Source: Symbiodinium natans
Lineage: Eukaryota; Sar; Dinophyceae; Suessiales; Symbiodiniaceae
NCBI GenBank assembly: GCA_905221605.1
Contig: CAJNDS010000193.1
Location: 137,391-201,390 of the forward strand
Reading direction: 5' to 3'
Length of the DNA stretch: 64,000 nt
How positions within the stretch are numbered: the stretch's first letter is position 1; every line of letters begins with the position of its first letter. A model generated the notes under the pieces. The model was not told the origin of the DNA and made no database searches. It saw nothing but the letters and a program-made list of their open reading frames with translations. The translations under genes were made by a program, and so were the position numbers. This document shows positions 1 to 9,652 of the stretch, piece after piece.

Positions 1-1319
1 TGCTTTTGAATAACAATGTGATCATCGATATACAGCCCTTCCCATGTGTCCCCAGAAGGTACTACTTTCCCATAGGCGAGGCACTCCTGCGGCTGCATGC
101 AGTTGGCCTCCTCTAAAATGGCTTCGTGGGTTGCTTGAGCAACACAAACCCCATTAAGGTCACCCATAGGTACGGTTTGCAATCCCAAATAATACCTACA
201 TCCCTTTTGGGCACCATACTGCAGAAGCTCCTCCCCTGCCAACGGATTTCCTACGGCATTTCTGCGGACCCAGGCGTGTCTGTGCTTGAGGAGATGGAAA
301 TAATTGGATATGTCATCTCCAGAGGCCCGAACCGACTCGTTGTCTTTCAGGACAAGCTGATACAGCAGACAGCCCTGGGGCAGCTGAGCCCACTCAAGCC
401 TATCCTCTGTGCTGTTTTGGGGGCGACGGTCAGTGATGATTCTATCGGTTTCAGGCTTGTGGGGTACACAAAAGAATCCTGCAGTGACAAGCCTTCCTAC
501 AGCATCTTTCAGGACATGCTCTTCAGGGATTAAGAGGGCAAGGCTTCTGTCCAGTAGCTGCTTTGCGAGTGCAACTTCGTCAGCAGCATGCACTAGGTGG
601 CACGCCTTGGGCCGCTTGCAAAACTCTTCCTGCGGGAGAGGGACACACTCATCGATGTGCAAGAATTGCTGCAGCTTCTCACCGCGCAGGTGATCTGCTG
701 GGTCAATGACAGCCCCTGTTTCAGGCAAGCTAACCCTTCCTAGGGCAACAGGACCAGCAACCTTGGCAAGCTCAGACAGCGGTAAAAAACTATGCGAGTA
801 TTCAGACGCACGCGCGTGATGCAGGTGTTCAAGCACTGAAGCAACGCCTCGATTTGGGCTGTCTTCAACCTTCACCCGACAGAAGCGCCAGATATCATTG
901 AACAAATTAAGAGCATGCTTATCATGGATTGGCAACCACGCTGCTTCGGCGCAGCGACGTGCTGCACTCCGGCAGGCTTGGGGGCTAATAGGGCAACCAA
1001 CCTCAAAGTAGTTAAACAAACCCCAAACAACAACCACCCAATCCCTGGCTAGCAGCATGCCTCGTCTCCGCTTACGGTTCTTCGACACAGAAGAGAGAAC
1101 TGTGGTCACTTCCATGACAGGCAGCGGTGACGGGAACAAACCTTGCAAAGAGTTCTTGGACGCTCTAGCGCGTCCGGGCCCAGGCTTTTGAGAGAAAGCC
1201 TTCAACATCCGCAGGAACCTACTGAAGGCTCCACGGGACTGCCACGCCTGCCCTAAAAAACTTTCCCAACTGCCCGGGGCTGGCTGAACGGGCAACTCGG
1301 CTGACCTGCTTTTGCTCAG
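1..1319 (-). CDS. Retroelement pol, reverse transcriptase (partial, runs off left edge)
   Basis: An uninterrupted minus-strand frame with no ATG at its head runs from about 1319 to base 1. It reads like the N-terminal half of a dinoflagellate retroelement RT. A basic leader (PGSWESFLGQAW near 1280-1235) is followed by GFFCVPHKPETDRIITDRRP (about 480-420), then DDISNYFHLLKHRHAW, VPMGDLNGVCVAQATH and the catalytic box LYIDDH at about 27-10. YIDD is the expected metal-binding Asp pair of RT. The frame is -1 relative to the gag-like ORF that ends at 1316, so gag and pol overlap with a frame change, as in many retroelements. No slippery heptamer is obvious. The thumb and any RNase H or integrase lie beyond the window. 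RT assignment is firm; LTR versus DIRS-like class cannot be decided here. Confidence 0.8.
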   Translation of the reverse strand, partial: MSKSRSAELPVQPAPGSWESFLGQAWQSRGAFSRFLRMLKAFSQKPGPGRARASKNSLQGLFPSPLPVMEVTTVLSSVSKNRKRRRGMLLARDWVVVVWGLFNYFEVGCPISPQACRSAARRCAEAAWLPIHDKHALNLFNDIWRFCRVKVEDSPNRGVASVLEHLHHARASEYSHSFLPLSELAKVAGPVALGRVSLPETGAVIDPADHLRGEKLQQFLHIDECVPLPQEEFCKRPKACHLVHAADEVALAKQLLDRSLALLIPEEHVLKDAVGRLVTAGFFCVPHKPETDRIITDRRPQNSTEDRLEWAQLPQGCLLYQLVLKDNESVRASGDDISNYFHLLKHRHAWVRRNAVGNPLAGEELLQYGAQKGCRYYLGLQTVPMGDLNGVCVAQATHEAILEEANCMQPQECLAYGKVVPSGDTWEGLYIDDHIVIQK

Positions 1320-2715
1320 CTCGCAGCTGCAGCTGCGCTGCCGCCTTTCCCTCGGCCTCGGCCCTTTGGAGGCTTCCAGGCCTTGTCGTTCTTGTCTGCC
1401 CCTTCGCCGTCCTCTCCCTCCTCCTCGTCCTTGGGCTTCCAGGACAGCTGCTTGGACCTCTTCTCCAAGTCCTGCACGGCTCGCAAGTAGTCTGCTGCCG
1501 TCTCCAAGTCTTGGGCTTCGCCCCCCCACTTCTTGCGAGCCAAGGGGTCTTTTAAGGTCGTGATGAGCCAAGACAACTCCCAGTTTCCTGCGTCCAGGGC
1601 CGTCTGGTGAAGACAGCGAAGGGTTAACACGGTCATGAGGGCTGCCCCCTCGGGGTCGTCGTTGAGGAGCTTCTTCAAGATGTGGGATGCCAGATAGTGC
1701 ATGCGATACAGTCCCTTCTGCCTGCCGAAGGGGATACGCTTTGTGTAGTCCCAGAGGTTGTACGGGCTCTCGTCCACTCCCAACTCTTCCTCGACCTCGG
1801 CAATGTACCGCTTGACATGCTTCATTGGCCTCTTCCACATCCTCGCGGAGTTCTTTCTGTACCTGGCCATGGCTCTTGCGGAACCTCGCAAGCCTTTCTC
1901 TGGCTCGCCTGCCCCGCTGCTGTCCGAACTGCTGCTCGAAGACGCTTGGGTCGTCGCTTCGTTGCACTGTCCTTCTCGCCTCCAAAGATATGCTGAAGCG
2001 CGATGGCCTGCAACGGATCCACACTTGCGCCCGTTTTGCCAACAAGCCGCATCAAGTCCTTCAGCTCTGAGTGGCCCTTGGCCCTTTTGTCCCTCGAGCT
2101 GCTGTCGCTGTCCTCGGCCACCTGCTTGTTGCCAAGCACAGGATACCTCGACTTTGCAGATCTTTTCTGAGTCTTTGTCCTGCTTGCGGTCTTGTCGCTT
2201 CTGCCACCAGAAACGGGCTTGTTCTGCTTGGACTTCTCGAGAAGCTTGGACAAGAAGGCGTCGGTCTCCGCGTCTTCCACCTCTGTGGCACTCGAGCTGC
2301 TGTCTTCCTCTGCTTCTGCCAGCGGCCCAACAGTAGAGCGAGGCCTTGGCTGCGTCTCTTCCAGATCTTCTGACGCCGTGGCGAACATAGCATCTTGATC
2401 TGTTGCTGCCAGAAGACTTTGCCCCTTCTCTATCAGCATCTCGCGGTTCTGTTCTAAGGCCAAGTACCCGTCCTGGGGTTCCTCTGAGCGGACCTGCTGC
2501 TGCGACCCTTCGACCAGGACGTAGTGCTTCTCCCCTATCTCGTACGTGTTCACTTTTCCGATCAATCCAGCCAGCTCTGCTTTGTCCGCCCTCGCCATCA
2601 TGATCCAGCCGCTTCGGGCCTTTTTCAGGATAAGGCACTGTCGCCATCTTGGCTCCTTGAACTCCTCCCCCAGGAGCAAAAAGACCCTGGGGATGCTCCG
2701 TGAGCTTCCGGCCAT
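1316..2715 (-). pseudogene. Gag-like ORF of the left-edge retroelement, one frameshift
   Basis: The ATG at 2713-2715 lies in a strong context (GCCGCCATGG). This frame reads an acidic, Ser-rich protein to about 1975. The coherent protein then continues in another frame (ARMWKRPMKHVKRYIAEVEE, NLWDYTKRIPFGRQKGLYRM, LKDPLARKKWGGEAQDLETA) to the stop at 1316, ending in a basic Gly/Lys/Arg tail that could bind nucleic acid. The switch near 1960-1990 needs a -1 shift, so either the copy is damaged or there is an assembly error. Its position directly 5' of the RT frame and the basic C-terminus make gag the natural reading. No zinc knuckle is visible. I do not recognise the N-terminal half. Confidence 0.55.
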
Positions 2716-2803
2716 GGCGGCAGGGAGCCTACTTGACTGTTTGATTTGAGGCTGCGTTTCGGCGCGGCAGACATCCTGTTTTAAATTATATATGAAAGAG
2801 AGG
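2716..2803. other. AT-rich spacer between retroelement and telomeric repeats
   Basis: A short segment with TTAAATTATATATG separates the gag ATG from the first TTTAGGG array. It may hold the 5' end of the retroelement. No terminal repeat can be defined because the other end of the element is outside the window. Confidence 0.3.
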
Positions 2804-3060
2804 TTTAGGGTTTAGGGTTTAGGGTTTAGGGTTTAGGGTTTAGGGTTTAGGGTTTAGGGTTTAGGGTTTAGGGTTTAGGGTTTAGGGTCCCTAAACCCTA
2901 AAGCCTGCCTGCAAGTGAAGGGTGGCCGCAAACCTCAAGCCCCAAACCCCAGATCCTAAACCCTAAACCCTAAACCCTAAACCCTAAACCCTAAACCCTA
3001 AACCCTAAACCCTAAACCCTAAACCCTAAACCCTAAACCCTAAACCCTAAACCCTAAACC
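2804..3060. repeat. Telomere-type arrays in head-to-head order
   Basis: Twelve near-perfect TTTAGGG units (2804-2887) run directly into CCCTAAACCCTAAA after one extra T. After about 60 bases of other sequence comes a CCCTAAA array of about 15 units (2955-3060). The orientation reverses at 2887/2888, giving G-strand then C-strand on the top strand. TTTAGGG is the telomere repeat of plants and many alveolates, including dinoflagellates. Confidence 0.9.
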
Positions 3061-3071
3061 CACAACTATAC

Positions 3072-3187
3072 CCGGCCTGCGAAGTGAAAGGTGGCCATGC
3101 GGTAGCCCCCAAAGTATCGGCCCAGCGTCTGAGGGTCCAGAGTTCCGATGAAGGGGATGAAGACACCGAAGATGGCCACGTAGAGCC
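3072..3187 (-). CDS. Candidate exon n (most 3' recognised)
   Basis: CCCAG acceptor, then LYVAIFGVFIPFIGTLDPQT and LGRYFGGYRMATFHFAGR, with a GG|GTATAG donor at 3071. A related fragment (ATLHL) at about 2908-2935 suggests a decayed duplicate of the exon end. Together the exons suggest a multi-pass membrane protein of unknown family. Confidence 0.5.
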
Positions 3188-3189
3188 CT

Positions 3190-3350
3190 GGGCCACTTCG
3201 TAGGGTTTAGGGTTTAGGGTTTAGGGTTTAGGGTTTAGGGTTTAGGGTTTAGGGCTTAGGGCTTAGGGCTTAGGGCTTAGGGTTTAGGGTTTAGGGTTTT
3301 GGGTTTTGGGTTTTGGGTTTAGGGTTTAGGTAGGGTTTGGGGTTTGGAGT
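3190..3350 (+). repeat. Interstitial TTTAGGG array with variant units
   Basis: About 20 units run on the top strand, including GCTTAGGG-like and TTTTGGG variants around 3250-3320. It lies immediately 5' of a candidate exon on the minus strand, i.e. in the inferred intron. Confidence 0.85.
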
Positions 3351-3589
3351 ATGTCATCTGGCTTCTTGATTCTTGATGATGCTCCTACCCCCCAAGTCGT
3401 ACTAGTAAAACTTTCTTGAAAGGACCCAAAAGGGAACCCCCAAATTGTCGGAAACGCCTGACTCCCTAAACCCCGCAACCCCAAACCTGAAACCCGAAAC
3501 CCTAACCTGAAACCCGAAACCCTAAACCCCTAACCTGAAACCCGAAACCCTAAACCTTAATGTCGATAAACCCTGAACCCTAAAACCCT

Positions 3590-3795
3590 ACGCCCCAAAC
3601 CCTAAACCCTAAACCCTAAACCACGCCCTAAACCCAAACCCAAAAACCCTACGCCCTAAACCCAAACCCAAAACCATAAATCCCAAACCCCCTAACTTGG
3701 GAAGCCCCACCCTAAACCCTAAACCCTAAACCCTAAATCCTAAACCCTAAACCCTAAACCCTAAACCCTAAATCCTAAATCCTAAACCCTAAACC
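3590..3795 (-). repeat. Interstitial CCCTAAA array, degenerate
   Basis: Runs of CCCTAAA mixed with CCCAAA, CCTAAAT and ACGCCCTAAA variants. It sits between two candidate exons and looks like decayed telomeric sequence. Confidence 0.8.
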
Positions 3796-3800
3796 GCAAC

Positions 3801-3891
3801 TGGGGGTCCGGAGCTGGCAGGGTCACTCCACAGGGACCGGCCAGAGAGGCCCCGCTCTCGGCAGAGCTTCGTGGAGCAGACCAGCATGTAC
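3801..3891 (-). CDS. Candidate exon (Arg/Ser-rich)
   Basis: ACCAG acceptor, YMLVCSTKLCRERGLSGRSL WSDPASSGPP, then a CCA|GTTGCG donor. 91 nt, no stops. Confidence 0.45.
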
Positions 3892-4077
3892 CTGGTTTAG
3901 GGTTTAGGGTTTCAGGGCTTAGGGTTTAGGGTTTAGGGTTTTCAGGGTTTAGGGTTCAGGGTTGAGGGTTTCAGGGCTTTGGGCTTAGGGGTTTGGGTTT
4001 AGGGTTTGGGGTTTGTGGTTGTGGGGTTGGGCGTTCGGGTTTTAAGGGTTTGGGGTTTACGGCGCAGCGGCTTAGAC

Positions 4078-4119
4078 CTGAACTGTAGTCGCAGTTGCAA
4101 GGCGTCAGGCCCTCAACTC
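4078..4119 (-). CDS. Candidate micro-exon m
   Basis: TTGTAG acceptor, VEGLTPCNCDYSS, then a CAG|GTCTAAG donor. Only 42 nt, so weak alone; its splice-site flanks and position in the series support it. Confidence 0.3.
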
Positions 4120-4427
4120 CTACAAACATCCTAAGGCAACCAGCCCTTGAACCCCCCCAAAAAGGAGCCGTATGAGCTAAATCCTAAATCCTAAACCCTA
4201 AACCCTAAACCCTAAACCCTAAACCCGAATCAAACAAAGAAACTGCAGCTTCAATCCCCCTCAAAAGAACTAGCCCTAAACCCTAAACCCTAAAACCAAG
4301 GTGCATGGTCATCACATTCCAGCGGTAGGGTCCCATCCTGGGTTCATCAAGCTGCCACATGGTTGAGAGGGTTTGGGGCTTGGGGTTTAGGGTTTTGGGT
4401 TTTGGGGCTTAGGTTTGGGGTTTAGGG

Positions 4428-4530
4428 TTGGGATGTTCCCCCATCTACTAACAGTCCTCTAAACAAGGATTATAGTACCCCCTTATTAGAATCTCTAGTA
4501 AGAACTACTAGTATAAGGGGAACATCCCAA
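4428..4530. mobile_element. MITE-like inverted-repeat element, copy 1
   Basis: It starts TTGGGATGTTCCCCC and ends GGGGAACATCCCAA, the exact inverse. The interior carries ACTAACAGTCCT and an inverse-like ACTACTAGT. Related copies at 10900-11036 and 50929-51027 share the termini or interior. No coding capacity. Confidence 0.6.
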
Positions 4531-4720
4531 GTTTAGAGGTTTAGGGTATAGGGGTTTAGGGGTTTAGCGGTTGAGGAGTTTAGGGGTTGAGGGCTTAGGG
4601 GGGTTGCAAAGTCCTTTAACATGGAACCAAGACCCCCTTAAAAAGGGGAATTCTTGCAAAAAATGGAGCCTCGTGGTCATTATTTTGGGCCGGGGGGGGG
4701 CAGGTCTTTCGAGCAACTAC

Positions 4721-4815
4721 CGCATATCCACATTCTGGCAAGCGAGCCAGAAATACAACCGCAGGAGTTGCTGCGTAGGCCCATGACATGGCAACTGCAT
4801 CTGAGCTCCTCGACC
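4721..4815 (-). CDS. Candidate exon l
   Basis: GTGCAG acceptor, then SRSSDAVAMSWAYAATPAVV FLARLPECGYA, with a GCG|GTAGTTG donor at 4720. It begins with two bases completing a codon, like exons k and n. Confidence 0.5.
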
Positions 4816-5154
4816 CTGCACCCCCAAACACCCCTGGGCTTGAGTTACTGTGCAGCCGTATAACCCGTATACCCTAAATAGCCCTAAGCCCTAAACCCTA
4901 CATCCTCATAACCCCAAACCCTAGACCCTAAACCCTAATAACCCCAAACCCCAAACCCGAAACCCTACACTAACTGAAGTGAGGTTCCTTGACATCAGCC
5001 CCAATCCCTAGACCCTAAACCCTAAACCCTAAACCCTACTAATCCCAAACGAAGCGAAGTTCCTTGACATCAGCCCCAGAGCATCACGAAACCCTAAATC
5101 CTAAACCCTGAATAGCCCTAAACCCTAAACCCTAAAACCCTAAACCCTAATCAG

Positions 5155-5250
5155 CCCAGAGCATCCCGAAGAAGAAGATGAAGACGTGCATGGCCAGGGC
5201 CAGCAGCACGAAGCCCTCCGCCGATCCCGGGAGCGCTCCCAGGACCATCC
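5155..5250 (-). CDS. Candidate exon k (transmembrane segment)
   Basis: TGTCAG acceptor, then MVLGALPGSAEGFVLLALAM HVFIFFFGMLWA. This is a clear hydrophobic helix in a region otherwise made of CCCTAAA and TTTAGGG repeats. No GT donor at the end; a GC donor is possible. Confidence 0.5.
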
Positions 5251-5689
5251 CTGACAAATGGGGGTTTAAGGTTTAGGGTTTCGGGTTTAGGGTTCAGGGT
5301 TTAGGGCTTAGGGTTTAGGCTTTACGGTTTAGGGTTTAGGGTTTAGGGATGGGTACCTCCGGGGTTTCTGAAATGGGGGACGGGGGGGGGCTTATTGGGG
5401 TCCTTATTGTAAGGCAATCCGACCTCTTTGGGGCACAATATTTGGGGTCCCTTACTAAACTCCCAAGATGTTCTTCTCTAGACAAGTTGAAATCTCTTTA
5501 AGGGGTTTGTATTTCGGGCTTAGAGGCTTTTAGGGTTTCACTAGGGCTCTTTTAGGGTTTGTAGGGCTCTTTAAGGGGGTAGATTGCTGAGGGCTTTTTG
5601 GGGGGACTTCGGGTTGCGGGCTTCGGGGTTGCAAGTGGGAGGGTTGGCAGAAACCCAAATCCCAAAAAAAGCACCTTGTTCTTAGTATT

Positions 5690-5795
5690 AGGAAATTAGG
5701 GTTTAGGGTTTAGGGTTTAGGGTTTAGGGTTTAGGGTTTAGGGTTTAGGGTTTAGGGTTTAGGGTTTAGGGTTTAGGGTTTAGGGTTTAGGAAAT
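5690..5795 (+). repeat. Interstitial TTTAGGG array (about 13 units)
   Basis: Near-perfect heptamers, flanked on both sides by the same GGAAATTAGG sequence (about 5688 and 5788). The flanking duplication looks like repeat insertion or expansion at one site. Confidence 0.9.
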
Positions 5796-6129
5796 TAGGG
5801 CCCCTAAGTATACCCTTTAGAAGTTAAGGGATTGTATAGGGTACGTACCTCATTCCCCCATTCCCTACTAAGAACCCGCCAGAAAACCCTCAACCTTTCC
5901 AAGACCTCTGCACAGACCAGGCGCCTAGTCCGGCCAACATCTCGATCCAGGTTCCAGCTGCCTTCTGTCGATTGAGGGTTTGAGGGGTTTTGGTAGGGTT
6001 CAAGTTTTGGGGGGGGAGCTAGGCTGTTGGGCCTAGAGGGTTTAAGGCTCAGGGCTCCATCGAGCTTGTGGTTCTGAGTTTGGGCTCAGGAGTGTGAACG
6101 GGGGATGTAAGGTGCCTCCTTCCCGCACT

Positions 6130-6227
6130 ATCTCCCCCCTGCTATGATCCAGTGCGGTTGCCAGAAGACCGGATCCTTGCAGGGGAGCTGCCCCAAAGGC
6201 GCAGAAGGCGCGGCGTGGGAGGTAGTC
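6130..6227 (-). CDS. Candidate exon j
   Basis: TGGCAG acceptor, then DYLPRRAFCAFGAAPLQGSG and LLATALDHSRGEI. The probable donor is at ATA|GTGCGG. Confidence 0.45.
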
Positions 6228-6618
6228 CTGCCATCCTAAACCCCAAGCCCTAAAACCCAGAACCCTAGAACCCTAGAACCTTAAACCCTAACCACGCAAC
6301 CCCAAAAACCCCTAAACCCCTGAACCCCAAACCCAAAACCCGAAACCCCAAACCTCAAACCCTAAACCCAAACCCTAAACCTTAAAGGGTCCTTGGTATG
6401 CTGGGCCTTGGACCCCGCTCTCTCGCAACCCTAAGCCAGCGTTAAAGGCCCCGAAACCCTGAACCCCTCCTGGTTTAAGGTTTAGGGTTTAGGGTTTGGG
6501 CTGTGAGTGAGGGTAGCTTTAGAATGGGTCATGTAACCTTTATGGAGGACACGTCTATCCCCGCTGATGAGCAACCATACCCATGAACCAGCAAAGGCAA
6601 GGCCCCAAACCCACATCC

Positions 6619-6735
6619 TCCGAAAGGTACAGGCGCCGCAGGTACCAAGAGATGGCCGAGAAGTTGAGGAACTGATACTGGAACATGAAGCCATGGAAGA
6701 AGCCACGGAGCTTGTAGAGGCCAGACCAGAAATAC
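6619..6735 (-). CDS. Candidate exon i (aromatic-rich membrane segment)
   Basis: CGAG acceptor, then YFWSGLYKLRGFFHGFMFQY and QFLNFSAISWYLRRLYLSE. The donor is unclear (GATGTG, or a GT a few bases upstream). The opening YFWSGLYKL is typical of a membrane-protein loop/helix border, but I could not assign a family. Confidence 0.5.
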
Positions 6736-7218
6736 CTCGAAGCTGAGGATTTCGGGACTTCAGGGCCCCCCCTAGAGCCCCCAAAAAGAGCTTGCCTGAA
6801 CAAACCTGTCATAGAGCTCAACCCTAAGCCCCAAACCCCAGACCCCGGTCCCCTCTCCATATGGGGGTCCACGACAAGAAGGGACCCCTGAATATAGCCC
6901 CAACTAGTAGGGTTCCTTTGTCATAAGGACCCCCCATACGGTACCCCTGATTTCGGAAACCCCCCAAAAGGGACATGGCTTCTGCAAAGGCGCAGACACG
7001 CCAACAATGTGTAGACGTTCAATTCAGGCTCCTGGCTGGAATCAGAGCGTTTAGGGATCTTTGACCCAAAACCCTGAAACCATAAACCATAAACCCTAAA
7101 CCCTAAAGGTCCTAAACCCTCGGCTCTGGGGTGAACCTTTAACCCTAAGCCCTAAACCCTCAAGGTCCCTAAACCCTGGGCTCGGGGGTTTGGTTTTTAG
7201 GGCTCCCGGGTTCAGAGT

Positions 7219-7505
7219 TGGGTTTAGGGTTTAGGGTTTAGGATTTAGGGTTTAGGGTTTAGGGTTTAGGGTCTGAGGACTTCGACAGCTTAGGGCGCTG
7301 AGGGCTTCGGGCTCGAGCTGCTTAGGGATAAGCACAGAGACCGGAGCCCCAAACCCCGAGATTTCGTCAGGGTCTGGGGTCTAGGGCCTTAAGGGTTCAG
7401 GGTTCAGGGTTTAGGGTTTAGGGTTTAGGGTTTAGGGTTTAGGGTTTAGGGTTTAGGGTTTAGGGTTTAGGGTTTAGGGTTTAGGGTTTAGGGTTTTAGG
7501 GTTTA
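7219..7505 (+). repeat. Two TTTAGGG arrays separated by about 130 bases
   Basis: Units lie at about 7219-7275 and again, near-perfect, at about 7405-7500. They are followed by a TTTAAGGG-variant run. All are on the top strand. Confidence 0.88.
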
Positions 7506-7799
7506 AGGGTTTAAGGGTTTAAGGGCTTAGGCTTTGGGGGCTTAAGGGTTTTGGGTTTAAGGCTTGGGGGCCCTTGTCTTTGAGGTGCCCAAGGCCCCAG
7601 CCGAACCCCATAAAGAGCCTGAAACCAACAGACGACCCTACACCCGAAGAAGCCTAAACCCTCAACTGCCCCAGTTTTTGGAGACCCTGATCTCCACAAG
7701 AACCCTAAAGCCATAAACTGTAAATCCTGTTTTTCCCAAACCCTGAAACCCCAATGCTCCAAACCCTCAAACCCCCAACGCCCCAAACCCCAAAGCCCC

Positions 7800-7875
7800 C
7801 CAAAACCCTAAACCCTAAACCCTAAACCCCTAAACCCTAAACCCTAAACCCCCAACCCTAAACCCCTAAACCCTA
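7800..7875 (-). repeat. CCCTAAA array beside a candidate exon
   Basis: About ten CCCTAAA / CCCCTAAA units end a few bases from the donor side of the candidate exon at 7883-7978. Confidence 0.8.
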
Positions 7876-7882
7876 TGTCTAC

Positions 7883-7978
7883 TCGGGTCTTGAAGGCACC
7901 CGGGGGCTCCTGGAGCAAGGTGGCGGCCAAGAACTTGAGGATGTCGGAGGGCCGAGTGGAGTGGAAGAGGCCTCGGTC
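7883..7978 (-). CDS. Candidate exon h (soluble segment)
   Basis: Reads DRGLFHSTRPSDILKFLAAT then LLQEPPGAFKTR between an AG acceptor near 7980 and a GTAGAC donor at 7882. Amphipathic, with no stops. Confidence 0.5.
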
Positions 7979-8014
7979 CTCAGCTGGAGGGCTTCGGAAT
8001 CAAGGAATTTCGGG

Positions 8015-8105
8015 CTTAGGGTTTAGGGTTTAGGGTTTAGGGTTTAGGGTTTAGGGTTTAGGGTTTGAGGTTTAGGGTTTAGGGTTTAGGGTATGAAGGT
8101 TTAGG
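8015..8105 (+). repeat. TTTAGGG array
   Basis: About eleven top-strand units with one TTTGAGG variant. It lies upstream (minus-strand sense) of the exon at 7883-7978. Confidence 0.85.
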
Positions 8106-8379
8106 GTTTGGGGCTTCAAGGGGCTCCTAAACCCCAACCCTCTTGAGGGGTTTCGGGCTTAGGGCTTCAGGGTCCCTGAACCCTAAACCCTTTATGGGTT
8201 TCCGGCTTGGGATTAGGCTTCATACCCTAAAGAGGGTTTAGGGGTTTAAGGGTTTAGGGATTCGGGCTTAGGGCTGACCGTAGGGGATTGGATCTGCCTT
8301 CGCCTTTCTGGGGGACTCTGCGGAACCCGAATCTCCCAAAAACCCCAAACCCAAAAAACTCCCAAGTTTTGAAAATCCC

Positions 8380-8492
8380 TACTTGGGGTTCACGGGTACT
8401 TACAAGTAGGGTTATAAGTACCCTTAAGAAGGTTATAACCAGACTTACCCTACTTATAACCCTACTTATACGTACCCATGAACCTCCAAGTA
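8380..8492. repeat. Long imperfect palindrome
   Basis: The left arm TACTTGGGGTTCACGGGTAC continues to AAGTAGGGTTATAAGTA. It is mirrored by TACTTATAACCCTACTT and then GTACCCATGAACCTCCAAGTA. Arms of about 40 bases could form a strong hairpin. It is probably a miniature inverted-repeat element. Confidence 0.6.
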
Positions 8493-8864
8493 ACTCCCTA
8501 GAATGAGTTAGTAGGGGGTTGACCAAGAGTTTCCCAACGACGCTGTTGAGCACTTCGGGTTTTGGGGTTTGGGGTGCAGGGTAAAGGGCTTGAGGATTTT
8601 GGGGTTTGGGGTTTGTGGCTTCAGGGTTAGGGTCTTCAGCGAATTTCGAGCTTAGGTAGCTTGAGTGCTTCGGATCTTCTTCGGGTTTAGGGTGTGAGGC
8701 TTAGGGTGTGGGGTTTAGAATTTAGGGCTGTATAGGCTGTATAGGCTCTTCAATGCTACAGGGACATGCTCCACCTGAAGTGGTACCCTAATCCTCAAAC
8801 CTTCCGCAAACTCCAGGATGGCAGGTGCAAGTTTGGAGGAAATTCAAGACAATTCAGGGTTTAG

Positions 8865-9085
8865 GGGGTTTAGGGTTTAGGGTTTAGGGTTTAGGGTTTA
8901 GGGTTTAGGGTTTAGGGAATTCAGGGCTGAGGGTTTCGGCCCAAGCATCAAAGACGCAGGCAAGCAGAAAGAGCGCGGTGAAGATGGCAACATCCTGTTG
9001 CGATTTGGGGGTCTAGGGTTGAGGGTTGAGGGTTTAGGGTTTGGGTTTGGGGTTTAGGGTTTAGGGTTTAGGGTTTAGGGTCTTT
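8865..9085 (+). repeat. TTTAGGG arrays flanking a candidate exon
   Basis: Arrays at about 8865-8920 and 9020-9080 bracket the short hydrophobic candidate exon at 8945-8994, the clearest case of an exon sandwiched between telomeric tracts. Confidence 0.85.
8945..8994 (-). CDS. Candidate exon g (transmembrane segment)
   Basis: CAACAG acceptor, then DVAIFTALFLLACVFDAW, one short hydrophobic helix. The 3' border lacks a GT; a GC donor, which dinoflagellates are known to use, is possible (GAT|GCTTGG). Confidence 0.4.
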
Positions 9086-9139
9086 GGGGGTTGAGGACTT
9101 AGGGTCCTTGGGGTTGAGAGTCTACTTAGGGGCTTAAGG

Positions 9140-9312
9140 TCACTGACTGTACTGCGCCCAGAGTGTCACTGTCACGGTCTGCCAAACATCCTCGTCACCG
9201 ACTCGGTATGCGACCAGCTGGTAGATGGCCAGCAAAAGGAAAGAGGCATAGGTAAGAGCCCCCAAGACCTGGCGCTTAGGAGTGAATCCAACAATGAGAA
9301 CAAGAGCACTTA
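9140..9312 (-). CDS. Candidate exon f (two hydrophobic stretches)
   Basis: The minus strand reads ISALVLIVGFTPKRQ, then VLGALTYASFLLLAIYQLVA (a good transmembrane segment), then YRVGDEDVWQTVTVTLWAQY. The 5' border is blurred by a 24-bp tandem duplication (GAATGAGAACAAGAGCACTT repeated at 9291 and 9319). This is the longest and most protein-like of the candidate exons. Confidence 0.55.
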
Positions 9313-9429
9313 TAGCATGAATGAGAACAAGAGCACTTATAGTATGGAGACCCGAAAGTAGCCAGGCGGGATTCCAGTTCAACTTCTCAACAGGATCGGG
9401 AGTCTATCTTAACTTCAGGATGACTGCAC

Positions 9430-9560
9430 GCCCTAAGAACCCCAAGAGAGCCCCAAGAGCCCTAAGAGCCCTAAGACCCCTAAGAGCCTCAAGAATCCTA
9501 AGAACCCTAAGAACCCCAAGAGAGCCCTAAGCACTCCAAGAGAGCCCCATAATCCCTATA
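9430..9560 (+). repeat. CCCTAAGAG minisatellite
   Basis: Tandem 8-10 base units of CCCTAAGAG / CCCCAAGAG type, about 13 copies, perhaps derived from CCCTAAA. Confidence 0.75.
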
Positions 9561-9582
9561 AGCCCCGACCGCCCAAACGCAC

Positions 9583-9652
9583 CGAGGTGCGCTCTGCTTG
9601 TTGGGCAGAAAGGAAGGCGCCCAAGGCGTCACCACGGCACCTTCCACAAAAA
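9583..9652 (-). CDS. Candidate exon e
   Basis: Reads FVEGAVVTPWAPSFLPNKQS APRC on the minus strand, ending at a G|GTGCGT donor. The start after CAAG is approximate. Confidence 0.4.

Noticed and set aside
126-693. Top-strand ORFs at the left edge
   Set aside because: They are antisense to a long minus-strand frame with clear RT motifs.
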